Source: Methylococcus sp. Mc7 (GTDB lineage: Bacteria; Pseudomonadota; Gammaproteobacteria; Methylococcales; Methylococcaceae). Taken from it: a stretch of 64,000 nt of DNA. Below, piece after piece: positions 19,524 to 28,575 of the stretch (its first letter is position 1; the number at the start of each line of letters is the position of its first letter). Below the pieces are notes generated by a model. That model saw only the letters and a list, made by a program, of their open reading frames with translations. It ran no database searches and was not told the origin of the DNA. Where the stretch lies: the NCBI RefSeq assembly GCF_019285515.1, contig NZ_CP079095.1, positions 2,512,501 to 2,576,500 on the forward strand, in the 5' to 3' direction. Made by a program: the position numbers and the translations under genes.

Positions 19524-20558
19524 ATGACGCAGCGGCTGGTGAGCGCGGCGGGACAGTGGGACGAGGAGGCCATCGACCGCGCCATCCGGCCCAAGCGGCT
19601 GGAGGATTACGTCGGCCAGCGCGCCATGCGCGAGCAGATGTCCATCTTCATCCAGGCGGCGCTGGGGCGCGGCGAGGCGTTGGATCATGTCCTGATCTTC
19701 GGTCCGCCGGGGCTGGGCAAGACCACCCTGGCCAACATCATCGCCAACGAGCTGGGCGTCAACGTGCGTCACACGTCCGGGCCGGTGTTGGAGAAGGCCG
19801 GCGACCTGGCGGCGCTGTTGACCAATCTCGAACCGCGCGACGTGCTGTTCATCGACGAAATCCATCGTCTCGGCGCGGTGGTGGAAGAGGTGCTGTATCC
19901 CGCGATGGAGGACTACCAGATCGACATCATGATCGGCGAAGGCCCCGCCGCCCGTTCGATCAAGCTCGATCTGCCGCCGTTCACCCTGGTCGGCGCCACC
20001 ACCCGCGCCGGGCTCCTGACCTCGCCCCTGCGCGACCGTTTCGGCATCGTGCACCGGCTGGAGTTCTACAGCGTCGAGGAGTTGGGCAGGATCGTCGCCC
20101 GCTCGGCCCGCATCCTGGGCAGCGAGATCACGCCGGAAGGCGCGGTGGAGGTGGCGCGCCGTTCCCGCGGCACCCCGCGTATCGCCAACCGCCTGCTGCG
20201 GCGGGTCCGCGACTTCGCCCAGGTCATGGCGGACGGGCGGATCACCGGTGAGGTGGCGGGGAAGGCGCTGGAAATGCTCGACGTGGACCCGAACGGCTTC
20301 GACCAGTCGGACCGCCGTCTGCTGCTGACGATGATGGAAAAATTCGATGGGGGGCCCGTCGGCCTGGACAACCTGGCCGCGGCCATCGGTGAGGAGCGCG
20401 GCACCATCGAGGATGTGCTGGAGCCCTACCTGATCCAGCAGGGCTTCATCATGCGCACCCCCCGCGGCCGCATCGCCACGCGCAACGCCTACCTCCATTT
20501 CGGACTGAAGCCGCCGCAGCGGGCGAGCCTCAACGAAGAGCTGTTCGGCGATGAGTGA
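19524..20558 (+). CDS. ruvB: Holliday junction branch migration ATPase RuvB
   Basis: A 344-residue AAA+ motor. Motifs: Walker [10 protein letters not shown], Walker [10 protein letters not shown], sensor 1 in [12 protein letters not shown], arginine finger region PLRDRFGI, and the winged-helix C-terminus ([11 protein letters not shown]). It forms hexameric rings that pump DNA through the RuvA-bound junction. Its end overlaps ybgC by 8 bases, linking the recombination genes to the Tol-associated thioesterase. Confidence 0.98.
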   Translation: MTQRLVSAAGQWDEEAIDRAIRPKRLEDYVGQRAMREQMSIFIQAALGRGEALDHVLIFGPPGLGKTTLANIIANELGVNVRHTSGPVLEKAGDLAALLTNLEPRDVLFIDEIHRLGAVVEEVLYPAMEDYQIDIMIGEGPAARSIKLDLPPFTLVGATTRAGLLTSPLRDRFGIVHRLEFYSVEELGRIVARSARILGSEITPEGAVEVARRSRGTPRIANRLLRRVRDFAQVMADGRITGEVAGKALEMLDVDPNGFDQSDRRLLLTMMEKFDGGPVGLDNLAAAIGEERGTIEDVLEPYLIQQGFIMRTPRGRIATRNAYLHFGLKPPQRASLNEELFGDE

Positions 20559-21006
20559 AGCGCTTGCGGTGAGCACAGTCGATCCGCTCGCGGTGAGCGT
20601 AGTCGAACCGTTCGTCTGGCCGGTGCGGGTCTACTACGAGGACACCGACGCCGGCGGCGTGGTGTATTACGCCAACTATCTGAAATTCATGGAGCGTGCC
20701 CGTACCGAATGGCTGCGCGCCTTGGGCTTCGAGCAGGACAGGTTGCGCGAGGAGCTGGGGGTGGTTTTCGCCGTACGCTCGGTGCAGGCCGAATACCTGA
20801 AGCCGGCCCGGTTCAACGATGCCTTGCTGGTCAGCGCGGAGCTGGTCGAAGCGCGGCCGGCGAGCTTCGGTTTCGTGCAGCGGGTGATGCGGGAGGATGC
20901 CACGCTGTGCGAGGGGCGGGTGCGGATCGTCTGTCTGGCCGCGGACAGTTTCCGGCCGCAAGCCGTGCCGGACGTCGTCATGAAACGGTTGCGGGTCGAA
21001 GGCTGA
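20551..21006 (+). CDS. ybgC: Tol-Pal system-associated acyl-CoA thioesterase YbgC
   Basis: This 151-residue hotdog thioesterase has the signature [20 protein letters not shown], with the catalytic Asp in YEDTDAGG, and hydrolyses acyl-CoA or acyl-ACP. In many proteobacteria ybgC is the first gene of the tol-pal cluster; here tolQ is 3.4 kb away, across two opposing genes. The first 20 or so residues are an extension relative to E. coli YbgC (134 aa) and contain an imperfect tandem repeat (LAVSTVDP / LAVSVVEP) encoded by a tandem 24-bp repeat. If an internal start is used the extension may be untranslated, but no better ribosome site is evident. Confidence 0.93.
   Translation: MSEALAVSTVDPLAVSVVEPFVWPVRVYYEDTDAGGVVYYANYLKFMERARTEWLRALGFEQDRLREELGVVFAVRSVQAEYLKPARFNDALLVSAELVEARPASFGFVQRVMREDATLCEGRVRIVCLAADSFRPQAVPDVVMKRLRVEG
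20561..20609 (+). repeat. Imperfect tandem 24-bp repeat inside the ybgC 5' end
   Basis: Two adjacent copies, 20561-20584 and 20586-20609, share the core GCGGTGAGC and AGTCGA with about three differences. The sequence resembles the dispersed 'GAGCGTAGTCGAA' type of short repeat found in many proteobacterial intergenic regions, here read as protein. It explains the N-terminal extension of YbgC. Confidence 0.6.
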
Positions 21007-21032
21007 AATTTCGGTTGAGTTATTTTTCAGCC
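21001..21032. terminator. Possible bidirectional terminator between ybgC and the convergent lipoprotein gene
   Basis: Arms GGCTGAAA (21001-21008) and TTTCAGCC (21025-21032) are perfectly complementary with a 16-base loop, and each end overlaps a stop codon of the two converging genes. T-rich bases lie within the loop and right arm, so this could end transcription from one or both sides. The long loop and lack of a strong external U-tract keep confidence low. Confidence 0.3.
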
Positions 21033-21727
21033 GCCGGCAACCCGCGTCCGCTGAGGTCCGCGATGGACGCCAGGTCGTCCGAGAGTTGCCGGAGGATGGC
21101 CTTGGCGAGTTCGGGATACCTGAAGTCGTCCCGCACATCGTAGATCCAGTTCGTTTCGCCGGTCTGCCGGGCGTATTCCTTTTCCCACAGGACCTTGCCG
21201 TCGCCGCTTTCGACGAGCCTGAAGCCGAGGACGAGTTCGTTGTCGAAGCTGTCCGATGGCGCGCCCAAGACCCAGAACAGCGGACCGAAGACCGACAGCC
21301 CGTAGCCGAAGGTCTTCGAATGGTACTGGGTCGATTTCACCGTGCCTTCGAGCCTGAGGTCGGCTTCGCCGCCGTTCCGGCTGAACGCCACCCGTTTGAA
21401 TATCCGGGCCCGGTCGATTTCCGCCACGGCGGCCCGGGCCAGGTCCTCGTCCGGTTTCCACCGCCATGCGCCCGTGCTCGCGTGCCTTTGCGCGTACTCC
21501 GGGTGGGAGAGGTTCTGCCAGCCGAAGGGGAACACCGGCATGGCGTAATGCATCAGTTCGTCCGTGTTGGCGTTGGCGCGGAGATCCCGGAAGGGCGGCA
21601 CCGCAACCGTCAGAACCAGCAGGGGGCTGCGTGCCGCAGCCGGCTCGGGTCGGTAGATCCAGGCCCGTTCGGTTCCGCAGCCGGCGCAGGCGGCCGCGAG
21701 CACCCCGGCCCAGGCCCACTTTCTCAT
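21020..21727 (-). CDS. Putative outer membrane lipoprotein of unknown function
   Basis: The ATG at 21727 gives 235 aa with a short signal sequence (MRKWAWAGVLAAACAGCG) whose cysteines at 14 or 17 suit a lipobox. The mature part includes VAVPPFRDLRANANTDELMHYAMPVFPFGW and a later domain with LRLEGTVKSTQYHSKTFGYGLSVFGPLFWVLG, LVLGFRLVESGDGKVLWEKEY and a C-terminal LAKAILRQLSDDL. This pattern (a resistance to summarised 'DUF' naming aside) resembles lipoproteins that build small beta-rich assemblies such as LPS- or pilus-associated proteins; no firm family is claimed. It starts 17 bases after the end of the dynamin-like gene and is likely co-transcribed with it. Confidence 0.75.
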   Translation of the reverse strand: MRKWAWAGVLAAACAGCGTERAWIYRPEPAAARSPLLVLTVAVPPFRDLRANANTDELMHYAMPVFPFGWQNLSHPEYAQRHASTGAWRWKPDEDLARAAVAEIDRARIFKRVAFSRNGGEADLRLEGTVKSTQYHSKTFGYGLSVFGPLFWVLGAPSDSFDNELVLGFRLVESGDGKVLWEKEYARQTGETNWIYDVRDDFRYPELAKAILRQLSDDLASIADLSGRGLPAAEK

Positions 21728-21744
21728 GCGGCGGGGAGGTCTTT

Positions 21745-24096
21745 TCAGGGGCCCTCGACCGAGCGCCGCTCCGGTCCGACGGCGGACGTCACGATCGCGT
21801 AGGCGTCGCGGACGGTCCGCTGCTTGTCCAGTTCGGCCTTGAGTTCGGCGTCGAGGTCGCGAGTGAGCTGTTTCATGATGGTCTTGGCGATTTCGCCCTT
21901 GATGGAGTCGAAATAGCCCAGCAGTTCGCCTTCCAGCTCTTCGAAATAGTTCTTGATGCCCCGCCGCGCGAACTTGTTGATCTGTACCTGCTGCCGGCGG
22001 GTATATTCGAGCAGGCCGGCCTTGTAGCAGTCCAGGGCGCGGTCGATCTCGTCTCCCCGGATCGTTGCGGCCGCGAGCTGCACAGGCGCGCTTGCAGCTT
22101 CGCTGCTCTTCGAGTCGGCCAGGCTGTCCTGAATTCGACGCAGCTTGTCCAGACCGAGGGCAAGCATTTGCTGCGCTCCCTCGCCGGGGCCGATCAGATG
22201 CAGGTTTCTGGCGATTTCCAACGCGCGGTCGGCGTTTTTCTGCACCTGTTCCAGGATGTCGTCCCTTCTGCGGCCGGCATCGCCGGCCGCTTGGGCCATG
22301 ATGTCGCGGCCGAGATCGTCGATGACCTCGCCGTATTCGAACAGAAACACGTCGCACATCCCCTTCAGCCGGTTGAGCATGTCGCGGCCGTTCAGCCGGT
22401 CCTGCAGCACCGTCAGCACTTCGGGCGGCAGGGCGTCGGTGGCGGCGATGTCTTCGAGCAATTGCGCCAGATGGCGGCGCACCATCTGCTCCTCCAGCAG
22501 CTGCTGCAACTGGCAGCGGAAGGTGTGCTGGATGTGCAGCTTTTCCTCGATCTTGTGCGGCAGGCGGCTGACCACGCTGTGCAGGTCCAGTCCCTTCAGC
22601 AGCTCGTTCTTGAGCGCCTTGCGGTCCAGGGTGTCGATCGCATGGGTGATCTGCTGGCCCAGTTGTTCCTGGTCCTCGTCGCGCCAGAACACGAACTCGG
22701 GCAGCACCTCGGTCCGCAACGCCTTGACGTGCTCTTCGACCGTGGAACGCAGGCGCCGCAGGACTTCGTCCTGGCGGCGCGACAACTCACTGGCGATGAA
22801 GGTGTTTTTCATGCTGTCGTCGCTCGTGTTGAGGTAAGTCTGGTGGAGGGGTTCCAGGTGTTCGCGCAGCCTTTTCGCCAGATCCATGTACTCGCTGCGG
22901 GCTTCGTCGAGGAATTCGGCGCGGGCCGTATGTGCGAGGTAGTCGAACAGGCTGCTGCGGAAAGCGGCGAAACTCTTGGCTTCTTCGAGCGACTTGAGGT
23001 GGCGCTCGGCTTCGTGGCGTTCGGGAATCTTGCCGAGCGCTTTCTGGAGGGCGTCCGCATGTTCGCGGAGGCTGACGCTCTGCTCCAGGCGGCCGTCCTG
23101 AATCAGTTTCAGCAGCAGGTAGTTGAGCGCCGAGACCCGGAACACGCGATCCTTGGCGATGTGGAAACCGTAGCGGTCGATCTTCTGGCCGAAGTTGACC
23201 TGCTCTTCCTTCTTTTGCTGAGCGCTCAGCACGTCCCACTGGTTGATCACCCAGAACGCCCGCTGCAGCACGCGCTTGCGCTGGCTGTGGATCTCGGCCA
23301 GCAGCTCGATTTCCTCGCCCTCCAGCAGGTGGAACACCTTCATGGCGATGACGAAAGCCTTGGCGTCGTTTTCCACGTAGGATTTGGTCACCTTGCGGTG
23401 GCGCGGATTGACCACCCCCAACCCCGGCAGGTCCACCAGCACCACGTTTTCAGGGATGCTGACGTCCGTGAGGAAGATTTCCGCCTGATTGACGAAAAGC
23501 ACGTCCTCGTAGTCTTCGGTGACGTAGCTCGGCAACTCCTCCAGGGCGATTTCCTTTTCCGCGCCGCTGAGCTTGCTCCAGCCGTGGACGAGGGCTTTCA
23601 ACTCGTCGAAGAACTTCTGCTTGTTGAACGACCCGAACTGCCCCTTGTGCTGCTCGATGTCCCGGCCGAGCTGGCTCAGCAGCTCGCCCCGGCTCAGGCT
23701 GCGGTAGGCGTCGCAGCTCTTGCGGAGCTCCTTGGAAATCTCCTCGACATACAGGTTCTTCAGTTCTTCCCGCTCGTTCTCGTCCAGATAATGGATGACG
23801 GCCTTGGCGCTCTTGCCTTTGCGGATGAGGGTGGGGATGGCGGTGAAGGACTTGGTGGCCTGCGGCAGGATGTCGTTGCCGAGCACGGCGTTGATGATCG
23901 TGCTCTTGCCGGCCGAGAACGCCCCCAGGAATGCGACCGGGAACTCCGGCGACTTCAGCCGTTCCAGCCAGGTCCGCTTGCGGTTGACGTAGTATTTGAA
24001 GTCGTCGGTGAGGCCGAGGTAAGGTGCGGCGGCGTCGTAAGCTTCGAACAAGCGGGTGAACGCCTTGACGTAAAGGCTGTAGTCCGGCTCTTTCAT
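21745..24096 (-). CDS. Bacterial dynamin-like GTPase
   Basis: The chosen ATG at 24096 gives 783 aa; an in-frame start 31 codons upstream is possible. The GTPase domain is N-terminal with G1 GAFSAGKST (residues 58-66), a G2 threonine in TKSFTAIPT, G3 DLPGLG and G4 NQWD. The remaining 500 or so residues are predicted long helices with heptad-like leucine and charged residues, as in the stalk/neck of dynamin-family proteins. No clear transmembrane paddle is visible, so membrane binding would be peripheral. Bacterial dynamins remodel membranes or protect them under stress. It is oriented against the tol operon and is divergent from tolQ across 283 bp. Confidence 0.87.
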   Translation of the reverse strand: MKEPDYSLYVKAFTRLFEAYDAAAPYLGLTDDFKYYVNRKRTWLERLKSPEFPVAFLGAFSAGKSTIINAVLGNDILPQATKSFTAIPTLIRKGKSAKAVIHYLDENEREELKNLYVEEISKELRKSCDAYRSLSRGELLSQLGRDIEQHKGQFGSFNKQKFFDELKALVHGWSKLSGAEKEIALEELPSYVTEDYEDVLFVNQAEIFLTDVSIPENVVLVDLPGLGVVNPRHRKVTKSYVENDAKAFVIAMKVFHLLEGEEIELLAEIHSQRKRVLQRAFWVINQWDVLSAQQKKEEQVNFGQKIDRYGFHIAKDRVFRVSALNYLLLKLIQDGRLEQSVSLREHADALQKALGKIPERHEAERHLKSLEEAKSFAAFRSSLFDYLAHTARAEFLDEARSEYMDLAKRLREHLEPLHQTYLNTSDDSMKNTFIASELSRRQDEVLRRLRSTVEEHVKALRTEVLPEFVFWRDEDQEQLGQQITHAIDTLDRKALKNELLKGLDLHSVVSRLPHKIEEKLHIQHTFRCQLQQLLEEQMVRRHLAQLLEDIAATDALPPEVLTVLQDRLNGRDMLNRLKGMCDVFLFEYGEVIDDLGRDIMAQAAGDAGRRRDDILEQVQKNADRALEIARNLHLIGPGEGAQQMLALGLDKLRRIQDSLADSKSSEAASAPVQLAAATIRGDEIDRALDCYKAGLLEYTRRQQVQINKFARRGIKNYFEELEGELLGYFDSIKGEIAKTIMKQLTRDLDAELKAELDKQRTVRDAYAIVTSAVGPERRSVEGP

Positions 24097-24379
24097 TGCA
24101 TGGGTTTCCAAAGAGGGTCCTCGTGGCAGGCGGCTGACGGGCGGGCCGGGTGACGAATTGATGAATATCGGGCTGCCGCATTTTAACATCTAAGGCTAGT
24201 GAACCAATCCGGCCGGTTCGCCGGCTTCCCCCGCGGTGGTTCCCGCGGCTTGATAGGCTTGGCCGGTATTTCATAAACTACCCGGCATCCGGAATGCAAA
24301 ATCCGCCGGTCACCTTCTTGAGCCGCATGCCGGTCCCTCGATTTTCAGCCGTTCATCTACCTTAACTCTCAGAGCAAAA

Positions 24380-25057
24380 ATGAATTCTGAGCTGTCGATT
24401 ATTACCCTGATCAAGGAAGCCAGCGCGGTCGTCCAGATCGTCATGTTCATTCTGATCGCGGCATCCGTGATCTCCTGGACGTTCATTTTCGGCAAGTACC
24501 GCGAGATCCGGCGCGCCGAACAGACCTCCCTGGCTTTCGAAGACCGTTTCTGGTCCGGCATCGACCTGGCCGATCTGTACCGCCAGCTGGCCACGGAAAG
24601 CGACGACTGCGGCGGCATGGAACTCATCTTTCTGGCGGGCTTCAAGGAGTTCGGCCGCCTGCGGCAGCAGAGCGGCATCATGCCGGAGGCGGTGATGGAG
24701 GGCACCCAGCGGGCCATGCGCGTGGCGCTCAACCGGGAGCTGGACAAGCTGGACGAAAGGCTGCCGTTCCTTGCCACCGTGGGATCGACCAGCCCGTACA
24801 TCGGCCTGTTCGGCACCGTCTGGGGCATCATGAACTCCTTCCGTTCGCTGGGCTCGGTCAAGCAGGCGACCCTGGCGATGGTGGCGCCGGGCATCTCCGA
24901 GGCGCTCGTCGCGACGGCGATGGGCCTGTTCGCGGCGATCCCGGCGGTGATCGCATACAACCGGTATTCCACCAACATCTCCCGGCTGGCGAACCGCTAC
25001 GAGTCCTTCACCGAGGAATTCCTGAGCCTGCTGCACCGGCAGGCACACACCAAATGA
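24380..25057 (+). CDS. tolQ: Tol-Pal system proton channel subunit TolQ
   Basis: A 225-residue inner membrane protein of the MotA/TolQ/ExbB family. Three membrane helices are seen: VVQIVMFILIAASVISWTFIF near the N-terminus, and two close to the C-terminal third (ATVGSTSPYIGLFGTVWGIM and ISEALVATAMGLFAAIPAVIAY). The family block TVGSTSPYIGLFGTVWGI is intact. With TolR it forms the proton-driven stator that energises TolA for outer membrane constriction. It overlaps tolR by 4 bases. Confidence 0.97.
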   Translation: MNSELSIITLIKEASAVVQIVMFILIAASVISWTFIFGKYREIRRAEQTSLAFEDRFWSGIDLADLYRQLATESDDCGGMELIFLAGFKEFGRLRQQSGIMPEAVMEGTQRAMRVALNRELDKLDERLPFLATVGSTSPYIGLFGTVWGIMNSFRSLGSVKQATLAMVAPGISEALVATAMGLFAAIPAVIAYNRYSTNISRLANRYESFTEEFLSLLHRQAHTK

Positions 25058-25503
25058 ACGTCTCGACCGGATCCGGACGCGGCAGCCGCCGCCGTCCCAT
25101 GGCCGAAATCAACGTCGTACCCTACATCGACGTCTCGCTGGTGCTGCTCATCATCTTCATGGTGACCGCACCGATGCTCCAATCCGGCGTCGACGTCGAC
25201 CTGCCCAAGGCCGAGGCGAGGGCGATCGACCCGAATCAGGACAAGCCGATCATCGTCACCATCGACAAGGACGGCCAGCTCTACCTGGATGCGACCAACC
25301 AGGAGGACGTTCCGGTCGATGTGCCCGGCTTGATCGAGAAGGTGACGCGCGCCCTGGCTGAGAAGAGCGATAAGGACCGCACCGCCGTCCTGATCCGGGG
25401 CGACCAAGCCGTGGATTACGGGCGGGTGATCACCGTGATGGCCGCGCTCAAGAATTCCGGCGTATCTCAGGTCGGACTGATGACGAGTCCCGTCGAAGAT
25501 TGA
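25054..25503 (+). CDS. tolR: Tol-Pal system protein TolR
   Basis: The 149-residue product has a basic N-terminus (RGSRRRPMAEINVVPY), one membrane helix with the essential aspartate (IDVSLVLLIIFMVTAPM) and a periplasmic ExbD/TolR domain with VDVDLPKAEA and an extended strand region. It pairs with TolQ in proton conduction. Its start overlaps tolQ and its stop overlaps tolA by 4 bases each, so the three are coupled. Confidence 0.97.
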   Translation: MNVSTGSGRGSRRRPMAEINVVPYIDVSLVLLIIFMVTAPMLQSGVDVDLPKAEARAIDPNQDKPIIVTIDKDGQLYLDATNQEDVPVDVPGLIEKVTRALAEKSDKDRTAVLIRGDQAVDYGRVITVMAALKNSGVSQVGLMTSPVED

Positions 25504-27233
25504 TGGCCGATCCCCGTCTCCGCAGCCTGCGCGGGCCGTTCGCGCTGGCGCTGGTGCTCCACATCGTTCTGCTGGTCCTGTTCGCGCTGAAGTTCGAATC
25601 GTCGCAACGATCGGCCGAGGCGCCCCAGCCCGAAATCATCGAGGCGGTGGTCCTCGACGATCCCCGTATCGCCGCCGAGGCGGAACGGCTGAAGGCCGAA
25701 ACGGGGCCGGGACCCGAACCTGAGCCGCCCGAGCCCGTTCCAACCCCGAATCCGGAAGAGTCCCGGCACGCTCAGCAAATCGAGGCCGAACGCGGGGAGG
25801 CCGAGCGCCAGCGCATTGCCGAACAGAAGCGGCTCGACGCGGAACGGCGCGAGGCCGAGAAAGCCGCCGAAGAGAGCCGGCGGCAGATGGAAGCCAAGAA
25901 GCTTGCCGAGCAGACGCGGAAGGACGAACAGAGAAAGAAAGCGGAGGCGGCGGCGAAGGAAAGGGCAGCGGAGGCAGCTCGCGAAAAGGCCGAGGCGGAA
26001 ACGCGCCGCAAAGCCGCTGAAGCTCGCGAGAAAGCGGAGACCGAAGCGCGGGAGAAAGCCGCGGCGGAATCGAGAGCCAAGGCGGCGGCCGAGGCCGAGG
26101 CCCAGCGCAAAGCGGCGGAGGAAGCGAAAGCCAAGGCCGCGGCGGAAGCCGAGGCGAAGCGGAAAGCCGCCGAAGCCGCGCGGGAGAAGGCCGAAGCCCA
26201 AGCGAAAGAGAAGGCTGCCGAGGAAGCCAGGGCGGCCGCGCAGGCCGCAGCCAAGAAGAAGGCGGAGGAGGAGGCGAGGGCGCAAGCCGAGGCCGAGGCC
26301 CGGCGTAAAGCGGCGGAGGAGGCGAAAGCCAAGGCCGCGGCGGAAGCCGAGGCGAAGCGGAAAGCCGCCGAAGCCGCGCGGGAGAAGGCCGAAGCCCAAG
26401 TGAAAGAGAAGGCTGCCGAGGAAGCCAGGGCCAGGGCGGCCGCGCAGGCGAGGGCGCAAGCCGAGGCCGAGGCCCGGCGCAAAGCGGCGGAGGAAGCGAA
26501 AGCCAAGGCCGCGGCGGAAGCCGAGGCGAAGCGGAAAGCCGCCGAAGCCGCGCGGGAGAAGGCCGAAGCCCAAGCGAAAGAGAAGGCTGCCGAGGAAGCC
26601 AGGGCCAGGGCGGCCGCGCAGGCCGCAGCCAAGAAGAAGGCGGAGGAGGAGGAGGCGAGGGCGCAAGCCGAGGCCCGGCGCAAAGCGGTGGAGGAGGCGA
26701 AAGCCAAGGCCGCGGCGGAAGCCAAGAAAAAGGCGGCTGATGAAGCGCGCAAACAGGCCGAGGCGGAAGCAAGGCGCAAGGCGGCGGAAGAGGCCAAGGC
26801 CAGAGCCGTGGCAGAAGCCAGAAGGGAAATGGAAGAAGAAGCCAAAGCCATGGCGGCGGTCGAGGCGCGGAAAAAGGCGGCGGAAGATGCCCGGCGCAAG
26901 GCCGAACTCGACGAGCGGATGAACAACGAACGCAAGGAAATGGCCGAGCGGGAAGCGAACAAATGGGCGAACCGTTACATCAAGCCCCGCGTGGAGGGCT
27001 TGTGGCTCAAGCCGCCTGCCGCCAGAGCCGGCCTGTCCTGTATAATCCAGGTACGAACGCTTGGGGATGGAACGGTCGTCGAGGCCCGAGTGGTCAAGAG
27101 CAGCGGCGAAGCCGCTTTCGACCGTTCCGCGGAAAGCGCGGTGAAAAAGGCGTCCCCCCTGCCCATGCCGTCCGATCCCAAGGTCGCCGCGGAACTCCGG
27201 TCTTTCACGTTCAAATTCGATCCTTCCGGCTAG
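25500..27233 (+). CDS. tolA: Tol-Pal system protein TolA with a long Ala/Lys/Glu coiled coil
   Basis: The 577-residue protein has an N-terminal membrane anchor (FALALVLHIVLLVLFALKF), then about 420 residues of Ala/Lys/Glu/Arg-rich helix, then a C-terminal domain of about 100 residues (RYIKPRVEGLWLKPP, AGLSCIIQVRTLGDGTVVEARVVKSSGEAAFDRSAESAVKKASPLP) of the TonB/TolA C-terminal type. TolA spans the periplasm and couples TolQR to Pal/TolB. It is longer than E. coli TolA (421 aa) because the helical part contains three large near-identical DNA repeats. Twelve adjoining antisense frames are shadows of this low-complexity coding. Confidence 0.96.
   Translation: MMADPRLRSLRGPFALALVLHIVLLVLFALKFESSQRSAEAPQPEIIEAVVLDDPRIAAEAERLKAETGPGPEPEPPEPVPTPNPEESRHAQQIEAERGEAERQRIAEQKRLDAERREAEKAAEESRRQMEAKKLAEQTRKDEQRKKAEAAAKERAAEAAREKAEAETRRKAAEAREKAETEAREKAAAESRAKAAAEAEAQRKAAEEAKAKAAAEAEAKRKAAEAAREKAEAQAKEKAAEEARAAAQAAAKKKAEEEARAQAEAEARRKAAEEAKAKAAAEAEAKRKAAEAAREKAEAQVKEKAAEEARARAAAQARAQAEAEARRKAAEEAKAKAAAEAEAKRKAAEAAREKAEAQAKEKAAEEARARAAAQAAAKKKAEEEEARAQAEARRKAVEEAKAKAAAEAKKKAADEARKQAEAEARRKAAEEAKARAVAEARREMEEEAKAMAAVEARKKAAEDARRKAELDERMNNERKEMAEREANKWANRYIKPRVEGLWLKPPAARAGLSCIIQVRTLGDGTVVEARVVKSSGEAAFDRSAESAVKKASPLPMPSDPKVAAELRSFTFKFDPSG
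26107..26604 (+). repeat. Three large near-identical direct repeats in tolA
   Basis: Copies of about 126 bp lie at 26107-26232, 26305-26430 and 26479-26604, with a partial fourth near 26677. They encode the same run of AAEAKAKAAAEAEAKRKAAE-type helix. Such repeats can recombine and change the reach of TolA across the periplasm; they are also prone to assembly errors. Confidence 0.75.
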
Positions 27234-27252
27234 TCGAGTCAAGGTACAAAGC

Positions 27253-28527
27253 ATGAACAAGGCGCGTGCGATCGCCCGTTGGATTTCGTTCCTGTTGCTT
27301 TTCGCCGCGGGGCCGGTCCTGGCGGAACTCCAGGTTCAGATCAGCCAAGGCGTGGAGGGGGCGATTCCGGTAGCCATCGTTCCGTTCGCCAACCAGGGAA
27401 GCTTGAGTGACTCCCTCAGCCAGATCGTCTCCGCCGACCTGCAGCGCAGCGGGCGATTCAGGACGCTGGCGGAAAGCGCCATGCGGGAGCGGCCGACTGC
27501 GCCGGACCAGATTCAACAGGCGGCATGGCAGGCTTTGGGCCAGGATTTCGTCGTGGTGGGGCAGGTCCAGCCGGCCGGCGGTGGCTACGAAGCCGATTTC
27601 CATGTCGTCGACGTCATCCGCGGCACGCTGGTAATCAGCTACAGGCTGCCCTTCGGCCGGACCGAAACCCGCCAGGCGGCCCATCGGATTGCCGACGTAA
27701 TCTACAAGGCGATCACCGGCGAGCCCGGCGCGTTCGCCACTCGCGTCGCTTACGTCACGGTGTCGGGAGAAGGCGCCAACCGGCGCTACAACTTGCAGGT
27801 GGCCGACACGGACGGCTACAACCCGCAGAGCGTCATCGCCTCCAACGAGCCGATCATGTCGCCGGCATGGTCGCCCGACGGCACGAAGATCGCTTACGTT
27901 TCGTTCGAAAGCCGGACTTCTGCGATCTACGTCCAGACGCTGGCGACCGGCGAGCGCCGCAAGGTGTCGGACGCTCCGGGCATCAACGGCGCCCCGGCGT
28001 TCTCTCCGGACGGATCGCGGCTGGCGCTGACCCTGTCGAAGGGCGGCAATCCCGATATCTACGTCATGAACCTGGGATCGGGCGGGCTCAACAAGATCAC
28101 CGACTACAGCGGGATCGACACCGAGCCGAACTGGTCCCGGGACGGCCGCTCCATCGTGTTCACCTCCGACCGCGGCGGCAAGCCCCAACTGTATCTGGTG
28201 TCGGCAAGCGGCGGAGCGGCCGAGCGGCTGACCTACGACGGGGATTACAACGCCCGCGGCGTGTTCTCGCCGGACGGGCGCAGCCTCGCCATGGTGCACG
28301 GCAAAGGCGGCGATTACCGGATCGCGGTCATGGACCTGGCCAGCCGTGCGGTCCGGGTTTTGACCAGCGGTCCTCTGGACGAATCCCCCGGCTTCGCTCC
28401 CAATGGCAGCATGATTCTGTATGCGGCGCGTCGGGGCCAACTGGCGGCGGTTTCGATCGACGGCAAGGTCCGCCAGAGCCTCCGGATCGAGGGCGGCGCC
28501 GTGCGGGAGCCGGCGTGGTCGCCTTGA
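27253..28527 (+). CDS. tolB: Tol-Pal system beta-propeller protein TolB
   Basis: The 424-residue protein has a signal peptide (RWISFLLLFAAGPVLA), an N-terminal domain with IPVAIVPFANQG, and a six-bladed propeller of repeated WSPDGTKIAYVS / FSPDGSRLALT / WSRDGRSIVFTSDRGG units. TolB is periplasmic and binds Pal and TolA. It follows tolA by 19 bases. Confidence 0.97.
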   Translation: MNKARAIARWISFLLLFAAGPVLAELQVQISQGVEGAIPVAIVPFANQGSLSDSLSQIVSADLQRSGRFRTLAESAMRERPTAPDQIQQAAWQALGQDFVVVGQVQPAGGGYEADFHVVDVIRGTLVISYRLPFGRTETRQAAHRIADVIYKAITGEPGAFATRVAYVTVSGEGANRRYNLQVADTDGYNPQSVIASNEPIMSPAWSPDGTKIAYVSFESRTSAIYVQTLATGERRKVSDAPGINGAPAFSPDGSRLALTLSKGGNPDIYVMNLGSGGLNKITDYSGIDTEPNWSRDGRSIVFTSDRGGKPQLYLVSASGGAAERLTYDGDYNARGVFSPDGRSLAMVHGKGGDYRIAVMDLASRAVRVLTSGPLDESPGFAPNGSMILYAARRGQLAAVSIDGKVRQSLRIEGGAVREPAWSP

Positions 28528-28575
28528 TCGCGGCGGATGCGGCCTTAAATCTCGAGATTTGAAAAGGTAGGCAAT

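Noticed and set aside
21466-24153. Plus-strand open frame of 895 codons opposite the dynamin-like gene
   Set aside because: Antisense of a gene with complete GTPase motifs.
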